This document shows, piece after piece, positions 27,932 through 35,701 of a stretch of 64,000 nucleotides of DNA. A program made the translations under genes and the position numbers. Below the pieces are notes generated by a model, which searched no databases, was not told where the DNA came from, and saw only the letters and a program-made list of their open reading frames with translations. How positions within the stretch are numbered: position 1 is the first letter of the stretch; the number at the start of each line of letters is the position of its first letter. Origin of the DNA: Waddliaceae bacterium (GTDB taxonomy: Bacteria; Chlamydiota; Chlamydiia; Chlamydiales; GCA-2709385); NCBI GenBank assembly GCA_002709385.1, contig PAQS01000022.1, positions 1 to 64,000 on the forward strand, in the 5' to 3' direction.

Positions 27932-27999
27932 GCAGCTATTTTAACTATCTTGCTGTCCAGCAGGGTCCATTGGCCTTTTGGGGGGATCTACATTTAATC

Positions 28000-29028
28000 A
28001 TGTTTAAGTTAGCCAAATTCGAGCAGGTATCTATCGCTGGTGTGAGTTCGGTCGATGCTCCGGAACGAATATCAACTGAAGAGATAGAGGATCTTTTAAA
28101 AGAGCCTATGGAGCGTGTGTATATGCGCCGTGGTTTTATGTCTAAGCACGTTGGTATTGAAGAACGTCGTCTTTGGCCTCGCGGTACCACTCCGAGTCAA
28201 GCTGCGACATTAGCAGCAGAAAAAGTAATTGAAGAAACAGGTATTGATCCATCTCGCATAGGTGTTTTGATTAATACAAGTGTAACCAAAGACTACGTGG
28301 AGCCTTCCTGTGCATCTATTGTACATAGTAATTTGCGTTTGAGTCCTTATTGCATGAACTTTGATGTAAGCAATGCTTGTATGGGGTTTTTAAATGGGAT
28401 GCATTTAGTTGGTAGCCTCATTGAAGGTGGCCAAATTGATTATGGTTTGGTAGTGAATGGTGAAGATAGTCGTACCTTGATGGAGAGTACGATTCAGCGT
28501 TTACAAGGCCCTGATATTGGGGCAAAAGAATTTAGAAAGCACTTCGCCACGCTTACCTTAGGTTCTGGTGCAGCTGCCATGATTATCGGTCGTTCTGACT
28601 TACTTCCTGATAGTTCTCGTTTTCTGGGAGGGATGCATTTAGCAGCTACAGAGCATTATAAGCTATGTCATGGTAGTACAACAGCGATGTACACAGACCC
28701 TACACGTTTGTTTAGGGCGGGAATTGATCTTGTTATGCGTTTAATTAATGAAGCAAAACAAGCTGTAAAGTGGAATCCAGCCTCTTATAAAGAATTGGTT
28801 CTCCATCAAATCAATCGTCTACATACCAATACCTTTTTAGATCGCATTGGTTATGCTCACGATAGGATTTTCCGTATTTATCCTAAGTATGGGAATGTTG
28901 GCCCAGCTACAATTCCGATTAGTTTAGCGAAATCTCTTGCTGCTGGACGTTTAAACAAAGGAGACCGTGTCTCTCTTGTTGGTGTTGGTAGCGGTTTAAA
29001 CAGTGCAATTTTTGATATAGTTTGCTAA
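28000..29028 (+). CDS. oleA: OleA: head-to-head acyl-CoA condensing enzyme
   Basis: OleA is a thiolase-fold enzyme that joins two long-chain acyl-CoAs into a beta-keto acid, the first step of long-chain olefin synthesis. The 342-residue product aligns along its full length with my memory of Xanthomonas OleA. It has the catalytic cysteine in SNACMGF (Cys127), the OleA-specific glutamate in DYVEPS (Glu101, which reaches into the partner subunit), the histidine in LHQINRLH and the asparagine in GNVGPA, plus LVGVGSGLN at the end. The VEPS glutamate separates it from FabH. I chose ATG 28000 over an upstream TTG (27970). It is first in a four-gene operon and its stop overlaps the oleB start. Confidence 0.93.
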   Translation: MFKLAKFEQVSIAGVSSVDAPERISTEEIEDLLKEPMERVYMRRGFMSKHVGIEERRLWPRGTTPSQAATLAAEKVIEETGIDPSRIGVLINTSVTKDYVEPSCASIVHSNLRLSPYCMNFDVSNACMGFLNGMHLVGSLIEGGQIDYGLVVNGEDSRTLMESTIQRLQGPDIGAKEFRKHFATLTLGSGAAAMIIGRSDLLPDSSRFLGGMHLAATEHYKLCHGSTTAMYTDPTRLFRAGIDLVMRLINEAKQAVKWNPASYKELVLHQINRLHTNTFLDRIGYAHDRIFRIYPKYGNVGPATIPISLAKSLAAGRLNKGDRVSLVGVGSGLNSAIFDIVC

Positions 29029-29915
29029 TGACCACAAGTACTTATCCTTTTCAAGGGCATTATCTAAAACTTAACAAGCTAGCGTATCATTATTTAGATG
29101 AAGGGCAAGGTGAACCAGTTCTTATGGTTCACGGTAACCCTAGCTGGTCATATTACTACCGTAATTTAGCAATGGCTTTGCGTAAAGAATACCGAGTCAT
29201 TGTACCTGATCATATGGGTTGTGGTTATTCGGATAAACCTAGTGATGACCAATATCACTATACCCTCCAACAAAGAATTGATGACCTAGATGCTTTAATG
29301 GATCATCTTTCCATAGAAGCTCCCATCAACTTAGTTCTTCATGATTGGGGAGGTTTGATTGGGATGGGCTATGCGGTGAAGCATCCTGAAAAAATCAAAA
29401 GTATTACGATTCTCAATACAGCAGCATTTCATTTACCCGAAGGCAAACGCTTACCATGGGAACTGTATTTATCTCGTTCTCCATTAGGAACTTTGCTTAT
29501 TCGTCGTTTCAATGCTTTTAGTCGTACCACAGCATGGATTGGGTGTCGTAGGCATCCAATGTCTAAAGAGCTGAGAGACGCTTATTGCGCTCCTTATAAC
29601 TCGTATCAAAATCGTATTGCTACTTTGCGTTTTGTGCAGGATATACCTTTAAGCCCTAAAGATGAGGCGTATTCTGTTGTCACAAACATACAAAATCAGC
29701 TTAAGCGTTTTGAGCAGCTGCCGATTTTGATATGCTGGGGAGAAAAAGACCCTGTTTTTGATACAGACTATCTCCGTGAATGGGAAAAGGTTTTCCCATC
29801 AGCTAGGATTCACCGTTTTCCTGATTGCGGTCACTATATCTTGGAAGATGCTCAAGATGAAGTTATTCCTTTGATTCATTCGTTCTTAAAATCTAAGAAA
29901 ACTTATGACCAATAA
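29028..29915 (+). CDS. oleB: OleB: beta-lactone decarboxylase (haloalkane dehalogenase-like)
   Basis: The 295-residue alpha/beta hydrolase resembles haloalkane dehalogenases: VHGNPSWSYYYR (oxyanion region, 34-45), nucleophilic aspartate in LHDWGG (Asp106) instead of a serine, and the catalytic histidine in DCGHYILED (His269). In ole clusters this protein removes carbon dioxide from a beta-lactone to yield a cis-olefin. Without the cluster it would be called a dehalogenase; the context decides. It starts in the stop of oleA (TAATG) and overlaps oleC by 11 bases, so the genes are likely translationally coupled. Confidence 0.9.
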   Translation: MTTSTYPFQGHYLKLNKLAYHYLDEGQGEPVLMVHGNPSWSYYYRNLAMALRKEYRVIVPDHMGCGYSDKPSDDQYHYTLQQRIDDLDALMDHLSIEAPINLVLHDWGGLIGMGYAVKHPEKIKSITILNTAAFHLPEGKRLPWELYLSRSPLGTLLIRRFNAFSRTTAWIGCRRHPMSKELRDAYCAPYNSYQNRIATLRFVQDIPLSPKDEAYSVVTNIQNQLKRFEQLPILICWGEKDPVFDTDYLREWEKVFPSARIHRFPDCGHYILEDAQDEVIPLIHSFLKSKKTYDQ

Positions 29916-31581
29916 TAAAGATATCAATGTTTGTGATTTTTTAGACCGTCAAGCGGACAAAACACCTTATGCCCCAGCCGTCATTTACCCTGAGCGTAAA
30001 GACCGAAAAGGACGTACTGCCTATACAAGGCTCAGCTACGAACAATTGGTAATAGACAGCAAGCGCATGGCTAGTGGCCTAAAGAAGATTGGCATTAAAA
30101 AAGGAACACGTTGTGTTCTAATGGTTCCACCAAGCCTAGATTTTATGGGCTTAGCATTTGGCTTGATACGTTTAGGAGCTGTCCCCATTCTCGTTGACCC
30201 TGGAATGGGCCTTCGTTCACTTAAAAACTGCCTTCATACAGCCAAACCCAATGCTTTCATAGGCACAACAAAAGCTCACCTTGCCCGCTGTATATTAGGT
30301 TGGGCTAAACAGAGTAATGAAATCAATATTACCGTAGGCATGAAACTATTCTGGGGTGGTCATACTTACGAGAATATTTATAAAAAAGGTAGCTTAGATG
30401 ATAGCTTCTCCTCTACCACTTCAGACGATACCGCTGCGATAGCTTTTACTAGTGGAAGTACGGGTATTCCCAAAGGAGTTCTTTACCAACATAAGCAGTT
30501 TGCAGGACAAATCCAACTCTTGAAATCAGCGTTTGATATTCAAGAAGGTGAAATCGATTTATCTACATTTCCCCTTTTTACCCTATTTAATCCAGCAATG
30601 GGAGTTTGTTCTGTTATTCCCGATATGGACCCCACCCGACCAGGAAAAGTTAACCCAAAAAATATCGTAGATCCTATTCGAGACTTAGGAATTACACACA
30701 TGTTTGGCTCTCCAGCCCTCCTCAAACGAGTAGGAGAATACGTCAGCAAGCAGAACATTAAACTCCCTTCACTTAAACGTATTCTCTCCGCCGGAGCACC
30801 AGTACCCGCATCCACCCTCAAACTATTTCATTCATCTCTGAATCCTAAAGCAGAAATTTTTACTCCCTACGGAGCTACGGAAGCTTTACCTGTAAGCTGT
30901 ATAGGAAGTAGAGAGATTTTAACAGATACATGTGAACGAAGTGCACAAGGAAAAGGGACCTGTATTGGCCGGCCTATTCCTGGCAATGATTTACGAATCA
31001 TTCCTATTAGTGATGAGACCATTCATCAATGGACGTGGGATTTAGAACTACCTCCTGGTGAAATCGGAGAAATTGTCGTTCGTGGCCCAAGCGTAACCAA
31101 AGAGTACTTCAATAATCCAGGAGCAACAAAACTCGCTAAAATCCCAATTCCTGGTAGCAATGATGTATGGCATCGTATGGGTGACTTAGGCTACTTCGAT
31201 GAAAAGGGAAGAGTATGGTTTTGCGGTCGAATGAGCCAACGGGTTCGCCTTTCCACAGAAACCTTGTTTACAGTTCCATGCGAAGCGGTCTTCAATACAC
31301 ACCCTCAAGTCTTGCGCACTGCCCTGGTAGAAGTACATAAAGATCGCTCTTCTAGCGCTGCATTGTGCGTAGAACTTCGTTCTCCTGCAAAAGGAGAAGC
31401 GCGCAAGAAAATTCTAGAGGAGCTCAACAGTATTAGCCAGAAACACCCTCATACCCAATCCATTCAACACATACTTTTTCACCGCTCTTTCCCAGTAGAT
31501 ATTCGCCATAACTCAAAGATTTTCCGTGAGAAACTCGCTATTTGGGCTCAAAAAGAGATTGAATCAGGAGCAGGTGTATGA
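29905..31581 (+). CDS. oleC: OleC: beta-lactone synthetase (ANL superfamily)
   Basis: The 558-residue protein belongs to the AMP-forming acyl-CoA synthetase superfamily. It has the phosphate-binding TSGSTGIPKG (182-191), a TPYGATEALP motif, and the HRMGDLGYFDEKGRVWFCGR hinge and core motif. In the ole pathway OleC does not make a CoA ester but turns the beta-hydroxy acid into a beta-lactone with ATP. The distinction from an ordinary fatty-acid ligase rests on the neighbours. It is the third gene of the operon, overlapping oleB by 11 bases and oleD by 4 (ATGA). Confidence 0.9.
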   Translation: MTNNKDINVCDFLDRQADKTPYAPAVIYPERKDRKGRTAYTRLSYEQLVIDSKRMASGLKKIGIKKGTRCVLMVPPSLDFMGLAFGLIRLGAVPILVDPGMGLRSLKNCLHTAKPNAFIGTTKAHLARCILGWAKQSNEINITVGMKLFWGGHTYENIYKKGSLDDSFSSTTSDDTAAIAFTSGSTGIPKGVLYQHKQFAGQIQLLKSAFDIQEGEIDLSTFPLFTLFNPAMGVCSVIPDMDPTRPGKVNPKNIVDPIRDLGITHMFGSPALLKRVGEYVSKQNIKLPSLKRILSAGAPVPASTLKLFHSSLNPKAEIFTPYGATEALPVSCIGSREILTDTCERSAQGKGTCIGRPIPGNDLRIIPISDETIHQWTWDLELPPGEIGEIVVRGPSVTKEYFNNPGATKLAKIPIPGSNDVWHRMGDLGYFDEKGRVWFCGRMSQRVRLSTETLFTVPCEAVFNTHPQVLRTALVEVHKDRSSSAALCVELRSPAKGEARKKILEELNSISQKHPHTQSIQHILFHRSFPVDIRHNSKIFREKLAIWAQKEIESGAGV

Positions 31582-32567
31582 AAATTCTTATTACCGGAGG
31601 TGCTGGCTTTCTTGGCAAAGCCATTATTCAACAATTACTTCAAAGAGGAGAAACGGTTCGTACTTACTCAAGGGGCCACTACCCAGAACTAATAGAGATG
31701 GGAGTTGAAACCTTTCAAGGAGACCTCAACGACTCTCAAACCTTAAACAAAGCAGTAGAATCTTGTGATGCTGTCATACACGTTGCCGCTAAAGCGGGTA
31801 TTTGGGGATCATATAAAAGCTACTACAAAAGTAATGTATTAGGAACAAAAGCAGTCATCCAAGCTTGCTTGAAAACAGGAGTCAAACGTCTCGTATATAC
31901 AAGCTCTCCAAGTGTTGTTTTTGGAGGAGAAAACCTTTCCGGAGTCAATGAATCCATCCCTTATCCTTCTTCCTTTTTAGCCGCATATCCATCAACTAAA
32001 GCGGAAGCAGAACAAATAGTACTAAAAGCAAACAGTGAGCAATTGCAAACTGTTGCTTTGCGTCCTCATCTTATTTGGGGACCAGGAGACCGGCACTTAG
32101 TCCCAAAGCTCATCGCTCGTGCGAAAGCAGCTAAACTTCGTTTTATTGGAAAAGATAACCCTCTTGTAGATACCGTATACATTGATAACGCAGCAGAAGC
32201 TCACCTCAACGCTTTGGACCGCCTAACTCCAGGTTCACGTATTTGCGGCAAAAGCTATTTTATTTCACAAGGAGAGCCCATCGGCATTAAAGATTGGGTC
32301 AACAGTCTGCTTTTAGCTGCGAAAGTTCCCCCTGTACAAAAATCTATTCCTTACTCCGTCGCATACGGAGCCGCCTATTTTTTTGAAACATTGTATAAAG
32401 GCCTAAGAATAGAAAAAGACCCACCACTCACTCGCTTCCTCGTACAACAACTAGCAAAAGAGCACTGGTTCGATATATCCGCAGCTCGTGAAGAACTAGG
32501 ATATCAACCTAAGGTGAGTATTGAAGAAGGAATGCGGCGCTTAAGTGCCACATTATCCAAACAATAG
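31578..32567 (+). CDS. oleD: OleD: NADPH-dependent beta-keto acid reductase
   Basis: The 329-residue protein is an extended short-chain dehydrogenase: Rossmann motif TGGAGFLGK (6-14), a VVFGG segment after YTSSPS, and the catalytic YxxxK in AYPSTKAEAE (Tyr137, Lys141). OleD reduces the OleA product to the beta-hydroxy acid used by OleC. Its closest look-alikes are 3-beta-hydroxysteroid dehydrogenase-like epimerases, so alone it would be ambiguous; the operon settles it. It ends the operon; no clear terminator except the palindromic repeats directly downstream, which could act as one. Confidence 0.9.
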   Translation: MKILITGGAGFLGKAIIQQLLQRGETVRTYSRGHYPELIEMGVETFQGDLNDSQTLNKAVESCDAVIHVAAKAGIWGSYKSYYKSNVLGTKAVIQACLKTGVKRLVYTSSPSVVFGGENLSGVNESIPYPSSFLAAYPSTKAEAEQIVLKANSEQLQTVALRPHLIWGPGDRHLVPKLIARAKAAKLRFIGKDNPLVDTVYIDNAAEAHLNALDRLTPGSRICGKSYFISQGEPIGIKDWVNSLLLAAKVPPVQKSIPYSVAYGAAYFFETLYKGLRIEKDPPLTRFLVQQLAKEHWFDISAAREELGYQPKVSIEEGMRRLSATLSKQ

Positions 32568-32578
32568 AAGCCAACGCA

Positions 32579-32846
32579 CCCTTTCTTGCCGCCTCCGCTT
32601 CTTGGATTCGCTGCGTTTAAATACCAAACACTATTATCCAACACGAAACCTAAATAAAAAAAACGCGGCGAGGCAAAGAGGCTACGTCGCAGAGAAGATT
32701 AAAGTTCCTAACCCAGAAAATAACCCTTTCTTGGCGCCTCCGCTTCTTGGATTCTCTGCGTTTAAATACCAAACACTGTTATCCAACACGAAACCTAAAT
32801 TAAAAAAATGCGGCGAAACAAAGGAATTAAGCCGCAGAAAGTATGA
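32579..32846. repeat. Tandemly duplicated palindromic repeat (AAACGCGGCG family)
   Basis: Two copies of an about 120-base unit, offset 145 (32579-32701 and 32724-32846), are strongly alike. In each, a CTTTCTTG...CTGCGTTT arm faces a complementary arm (from 32673 AACGCGGCGAGGCAAAG in copy 1, from 32808 ATGCGGCGAAACAAAG in copy 2), separated by about 25 bases. Together they fill the 289-base gap between oleD and the next gene. Arms can pair as an imperfect stem of about 37 bases. Copies of this family recur at 40233 and 45944. Confidence 0.85.
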
Positions 32847-32856
32847 TGTATTTTTC

Positions 32857-33633
32857 TTAAGATAGATCAGGAGTAAACTCCTTATCCCAATCGCCAATCA
32901 AAGTTTTTCCATCAGATAAATAGCTTGTATCGAGCCATTCTTGATAGAATTTTGGGTCAATTGACTCAACACCTTGTCGGCATCTAGCATAATAAGAAGA
33001 ACGAGGCAAAATACACTTATTCAGAAAAATGCTTTCTTCAGCACAAAACGTATAAGCTAAGTAGAAATTTCCGGTATTTTTACACTTCGAATCCCACTCA
33101 CTTACAAGAATAGGAATCAATCCATAACCATCTTCTATATTAAAAACACGCATAAACTCATTTCGATCCATCATATATACAGCACCATTCGCAAAATCCA
33201 TTAAATTCCCAGTAAGCTGTAAATTCGCAGATGCACGACGTAAAGGATGAGCTTTTTCCTCTTTAGAAACACTAAAATACGCTTCTGTACAAGAAGCAAT
33301 ATCTCGATTAAACAAGCGCTTAGCTCCCACAGCTCTCATCAACTTACGTTGATCAATAGTGGAATGTTTTAAACTTAACTGAGCTGCATTGATACTTATT
33401 AGACTGCCGTAGATAAAAACAGGCACTTTATCAGAAGAAAGGACTTTAGTAATAATATCAAAAGCATGCCCCGGGTCAAATCCAAAAGAAAAACGTTGAT
33501 AGTGATTTAAATCGATCGAGTTAATTTTTTTTAACCCATCTACTTTTTTTGTATTTACTTTTTTATACCTACAAAAACAAATACAACATGTTATTAAAAA
33601 TAAAAAGGTTTTAATAAATAAAAATGAACACAT
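32857..33633 (-). CDS. Gamma-glutamylcyclotransferase-like protein with N-terminal hydrophobic segment
   Basis: The 258-residue protein begins with a hydrophobic stretch (about 4-20) containing several cysteines, which could be a signal anchor. After it, VPVFIYGSLISINAAQLSL resembles the substrate-binding YGSL motif of the gamma-glutamylcyclotransferase/AIG2 fold, and MDRNEFMRVFNIEDGYGLIP resembles the later region with its acidic catalytic residue. Such enzymes release 5-oxoproline from gamma-glutamyl compounds or, in related groups, act on other amines. The match is to fold motifs only. The -10-like TATAAT at 33655-33660 may drive it. No operon partner is evident. Confidence 0.55.
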   Translation of the reverse strand: MCSFLFIKTFLFLITCCICFCRYKKVNTKKVDGLKKINSIDLNHYQRFSFGFDPGHAFDIITKVLSSDKVPVFIYGSLISINAAQLSLKHSTIDQRKLMRAVGAKRLFNRDIASCTEAYFSVSKEEKAHPLRRASANLQLTGNLMDFANGAVYMMDRNEFMRVFNIEDGYGLIPILVSEWDSKCKNTGNFYLAYTFCAEESIFLNKCILPRSSYYARCRQGVESIDPKFYQEWLDTSYLSDGKTLIGDWDKEFTPDLS

Positions 33634-33732
33634 TTCAATACTTCTTGCTTATACATTATATTCTATAAGCCAAGAATATAGAAAAAACTCATGAAGCAGA
33701 GATAAGGCACTTGTAAAGAAAACATAAATTTA

Positions 33733-33768
33733 CCCTCAAACAATATCAAAAGCCATATTGATTGAGGG
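33733..33768 (-). terminator. Likely terminator after the secreted-protein gene
   Basis: Arms 33733-33746 and 33755-33768 pair over 14 bases with one mismatch (CCCTCA...TGAGGG), loop 8. It lies about 30 bases past the stop of the minus-strand gene. The following minus-strand bases are A+T-rich but not a pure T run. Confidence 0.6.
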
Positions 33769-33796
33769 GTATGGAAAATTAGATCAGCATCGAGAG

Positions 33797-34411
33797 TTAA
33801 ATTTGTGGAGCTACCGTGAACTCTAGCATTACCTCGTAATCCCCGGGAATGTCATACACTACATCCAGTAAAATACGAGCATCTAAGTCGATTTCTCCCC
33901 CTTTAACCCCTGATTTCGCTCCATTTCCTCCAACAGTGCCTAAATGGAGAACTTCTGTAGGCGTATCATTGATCGCTACAAAACAACTATCAATAGGAGC
34001 TATTGTTGCCATATTACCTGCTGTCATAGACAAAGATCCTGTATCCGCCTGGAGTAAAAGTTCACTATCAGCGCCTGTTGTGGTTTTATGCCCCGCACTA
34101 ACATCATAATTACTTGGTAGCGACCAGCCATTATTTTTCACCTTCAATACAACTGGATCATTACTTTGAATCCCCCGGAGCTGTATTGCTTTTTCTACAA
34201 ATATGTACCCTTGGTCAAAATCTGCCTCATTAACATCAGTGAATAAAACCTTCGTATTCGAACCATCTAGATCTAAAACATCAAGCTTTACATGCTGACC
34301 AATTGACCCCTTTATCTGAAATGTTGTTACAGGTGCCGCAGAAAGCAAAGCAGTAGCAACAAGCGGAATAGACAAGAGGGAAACACGAAATAATTTCCAT
34401 GCATTTATCAT
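33797..34411 (-). CDS. Secreted beta-rich protein of unknown function
   Basis: The 204-residue protein has a clear signal peptide (about 1-25: basic start, hydrophobic core LLSIPLVATALL, then SAAP). The mature part is rich in Thr, Val, Asp and Gly with alternating patterns that suggest an all-beta fold, and ends YEVMLEFTVAPQI. It resembles surface or pilin-like domains in style, but no family is recognised. AGGAGG before the ATG at 34411 sets the start; a longer frame to 34432 is not needed. Exported by Sec; likely periplasmic or surface-located. Confidence 0.7.
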   Translation of the reverse strand: MINAWKLFRVSLLSIPLVATALLSAAPVTTFQIKGSIGQHVKLDVLDLDGSNTKVLFTDVNEADFDQGYIFVEKAIQLRGIQSNDPVVLKVKNNGWSLPSNYDVSAGHKTTTGADSELLLQADTGSLSMTAGNMATIAPIDSCFVAINDTPTEVLHLGTVGGNGAKSGVKGGEIDLDARILLDVVYDIPGDYEVMLEFTVAPQI

Positions 34412-34590
34412 AGGACCTCCTAAGAACCTCACTTTTCTTCCGTATACTTTTAAAATAATTTATTTTCTACATATGAACACTCCTAGCCCTCTTCTATATA
34501 CAAAAAAAACGTAACTTTTTTATTTGAAACATTCTATTTTGTTTTTGGGAAACTCCCGTATTTTCACTAATGAAATATGAGGTTGCTTTT

Positions 34591-34995
34591 ATGGCTTTAG
34601 ACAGAAATGAAATGTACACACAGATAGAAGAGTTTGGCTCTACACATCAAATGTTGTGTCATGAACAAATGGATAGAATTTTTGATCTAGCGGGAATGAC
34701 TGCAGATAAAAAACAAGTGATTTGGATTGTTCGCGATGGCCGCACAGAACATAGCCCTACTTACCACTGGAAAGGCAATTGGTGCGTTATGGAAAAAGTC
34801 GACCGTTTTTTCCATGAATATGGAATTAGAAGAGAAGATGTGACCAAACATTACCAAGTAGAAAAACTAGGAAACATCGAGTTTTGGGTACTTGGTCCTA
34901 TTCGACTTCTTGAAGGAGAAACTTTCGATAATATTCGAGAAAAACTCAGCCATATTTACGCTCCCTTGCAAGAGCATATGGCTGAGCCTGTATGA
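34591..34995 (+). CDS. Unrecognised 134-residue protein
   Basis: No family is recognised. It has no signal peptide or membrane span and is rich in aromatic and charged residues (for example HWKGNWCVMEKVDRFFHEYGI), compatible with a compact cytosolic domain. GAGG 8 bases before the ATG at 34591 decides the start; an in-frame ATG at 34570 has none. It ends 5 bases before the end of the convergent minus-strand gene. Small lineage-specific proteins of this type in chlamydiae include type III chaperones, but no such signature can be shown. Confidence 0.6.
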   Translation: MALDRNEMYTQIEEFGSTHQMLCHEQMDRIFDLAGMTADKKQVIWIVRDGRTEHSPTYHWKGNWCVMEKVDRFFHEYGIRREDVTKHYQVEKLGNIEFWVLGPIRLLEGETFDNIREKLSHIYAPLQEHMAEPV

Positions 34996-34999
34996 AAAA

Positions 35000-35524
35000 T
35001 TAATTAAATTTTTCAGGGTGGCTTTGATAATAAGCCACCGCAGCAAAGAAAATAAGAGTCATGAACTCTTCAATATCTGCCTGCAACCCTTCTGGGTTAT
35101 TCGCATATGCAGCTTTAGCTTCTATGTAAAAGCTAAGAACTCGTGTAAGAGACTGTTCTGTGAAGTCACGTTCTGGACCTGCAGGCATTTCAGATGTGAA
35201 ATACGCTACAACATCAGGTAAATTTTCCCAAGTAAGCTCAAAACCTTCACTATCACGCTTTTCCTGTAACTCTCCCATCACAGCAAGAAAATCACCCATT
35301 AAAACATCAATTTTAGTGAGAGTTTCAATAATAGCATCTGGAGTGAACCAGTTTAAAAATAGGTCTCTAAGTGGGCTGTTATAAGACTCTAAATGAGAAA
35401 CAACAGCTGGATCTTTCAAATCTAGTAAATCAACAAAACTTTGCCAATTCCAATTAGAATCACTTTCGTTTGATTCTAAATGAACAGCATCTAATTCTCT
35501 GTGATTTATTGATTGAATATTCAT
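35000..35524 (-). CDS. Unrecognised 174-residue acidic protein
   Basis: No family is recognised. The product is acidic and mostly helical (from about residue 30 on) with no signal peptide. AAGGAGAAG before the ATG at 35524 decides the start over an upstream in-frame ATG (35575). The C-terminal part, [22 protein letters not shown], is a hydrophobic helix that may pack in the protein rather than cross a membrane. It is divergent from xseA. Function cannot be inferred. Confidence 0.6.
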
Positions 35525-35643
35525 AGCACTTCTCCTTATGTTTTGAGTAAAATGCATACAAACAAAAAATTTCATAGCAGAGAAGTATTTGTAAATCTTT
35601 TTTTTACTTAAATTTATCTTCAGCTACTTTTCCCACCTTGTCA

Positions 35644-35672
35644 TAGACTAATAGGACAAAAATTTGTATAAT
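35644..35672 (+). promoter_or_regulatory. Promoter of xseA-xseB-dxs-nadK
   Basis: TAGACT (35644-35649) and TATAAT (35667-35672) are 17 bases apart, about 30 bases before the xseA ATG. The -35 matches the consensus in four of six positions. Confidence 0.6.
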
Positions 35673-35674
35673 AC

Positions 35675-35688
35675 CTTTGTTAACAAAG
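35675..35688. promoter_or_regulatory. Palindrome at the predicted xseA transcription start
   Basis: CTTTGTTAACAAAG is a perfect 14-base palindrome covering the expected +1 position of the xseA promoter. It could be an operator or a coincidence; no known factor is recognised. Confidence 0.35.
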
Positions 35689-35701
35689 CATTCTACAAGT
35701 C

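Noticed and set aside
28000-29028. FabH (fatty-acid synthesis condensing enzyme)
   Set aside because: The DYVEPS glutamate and ole neighbours fit OleA, not FabH.
29028-29915. Haloalkane dehalogenase
   Set aside because: Same fold and nucleophile, but the position in a complete ole operon makes OleB much more likely.
32545-32865. 106-codon plus-strand frame across the palindromes
   Set aside because: Made of the two repeat copies in tandem; the peptide repeats itself for that reason.
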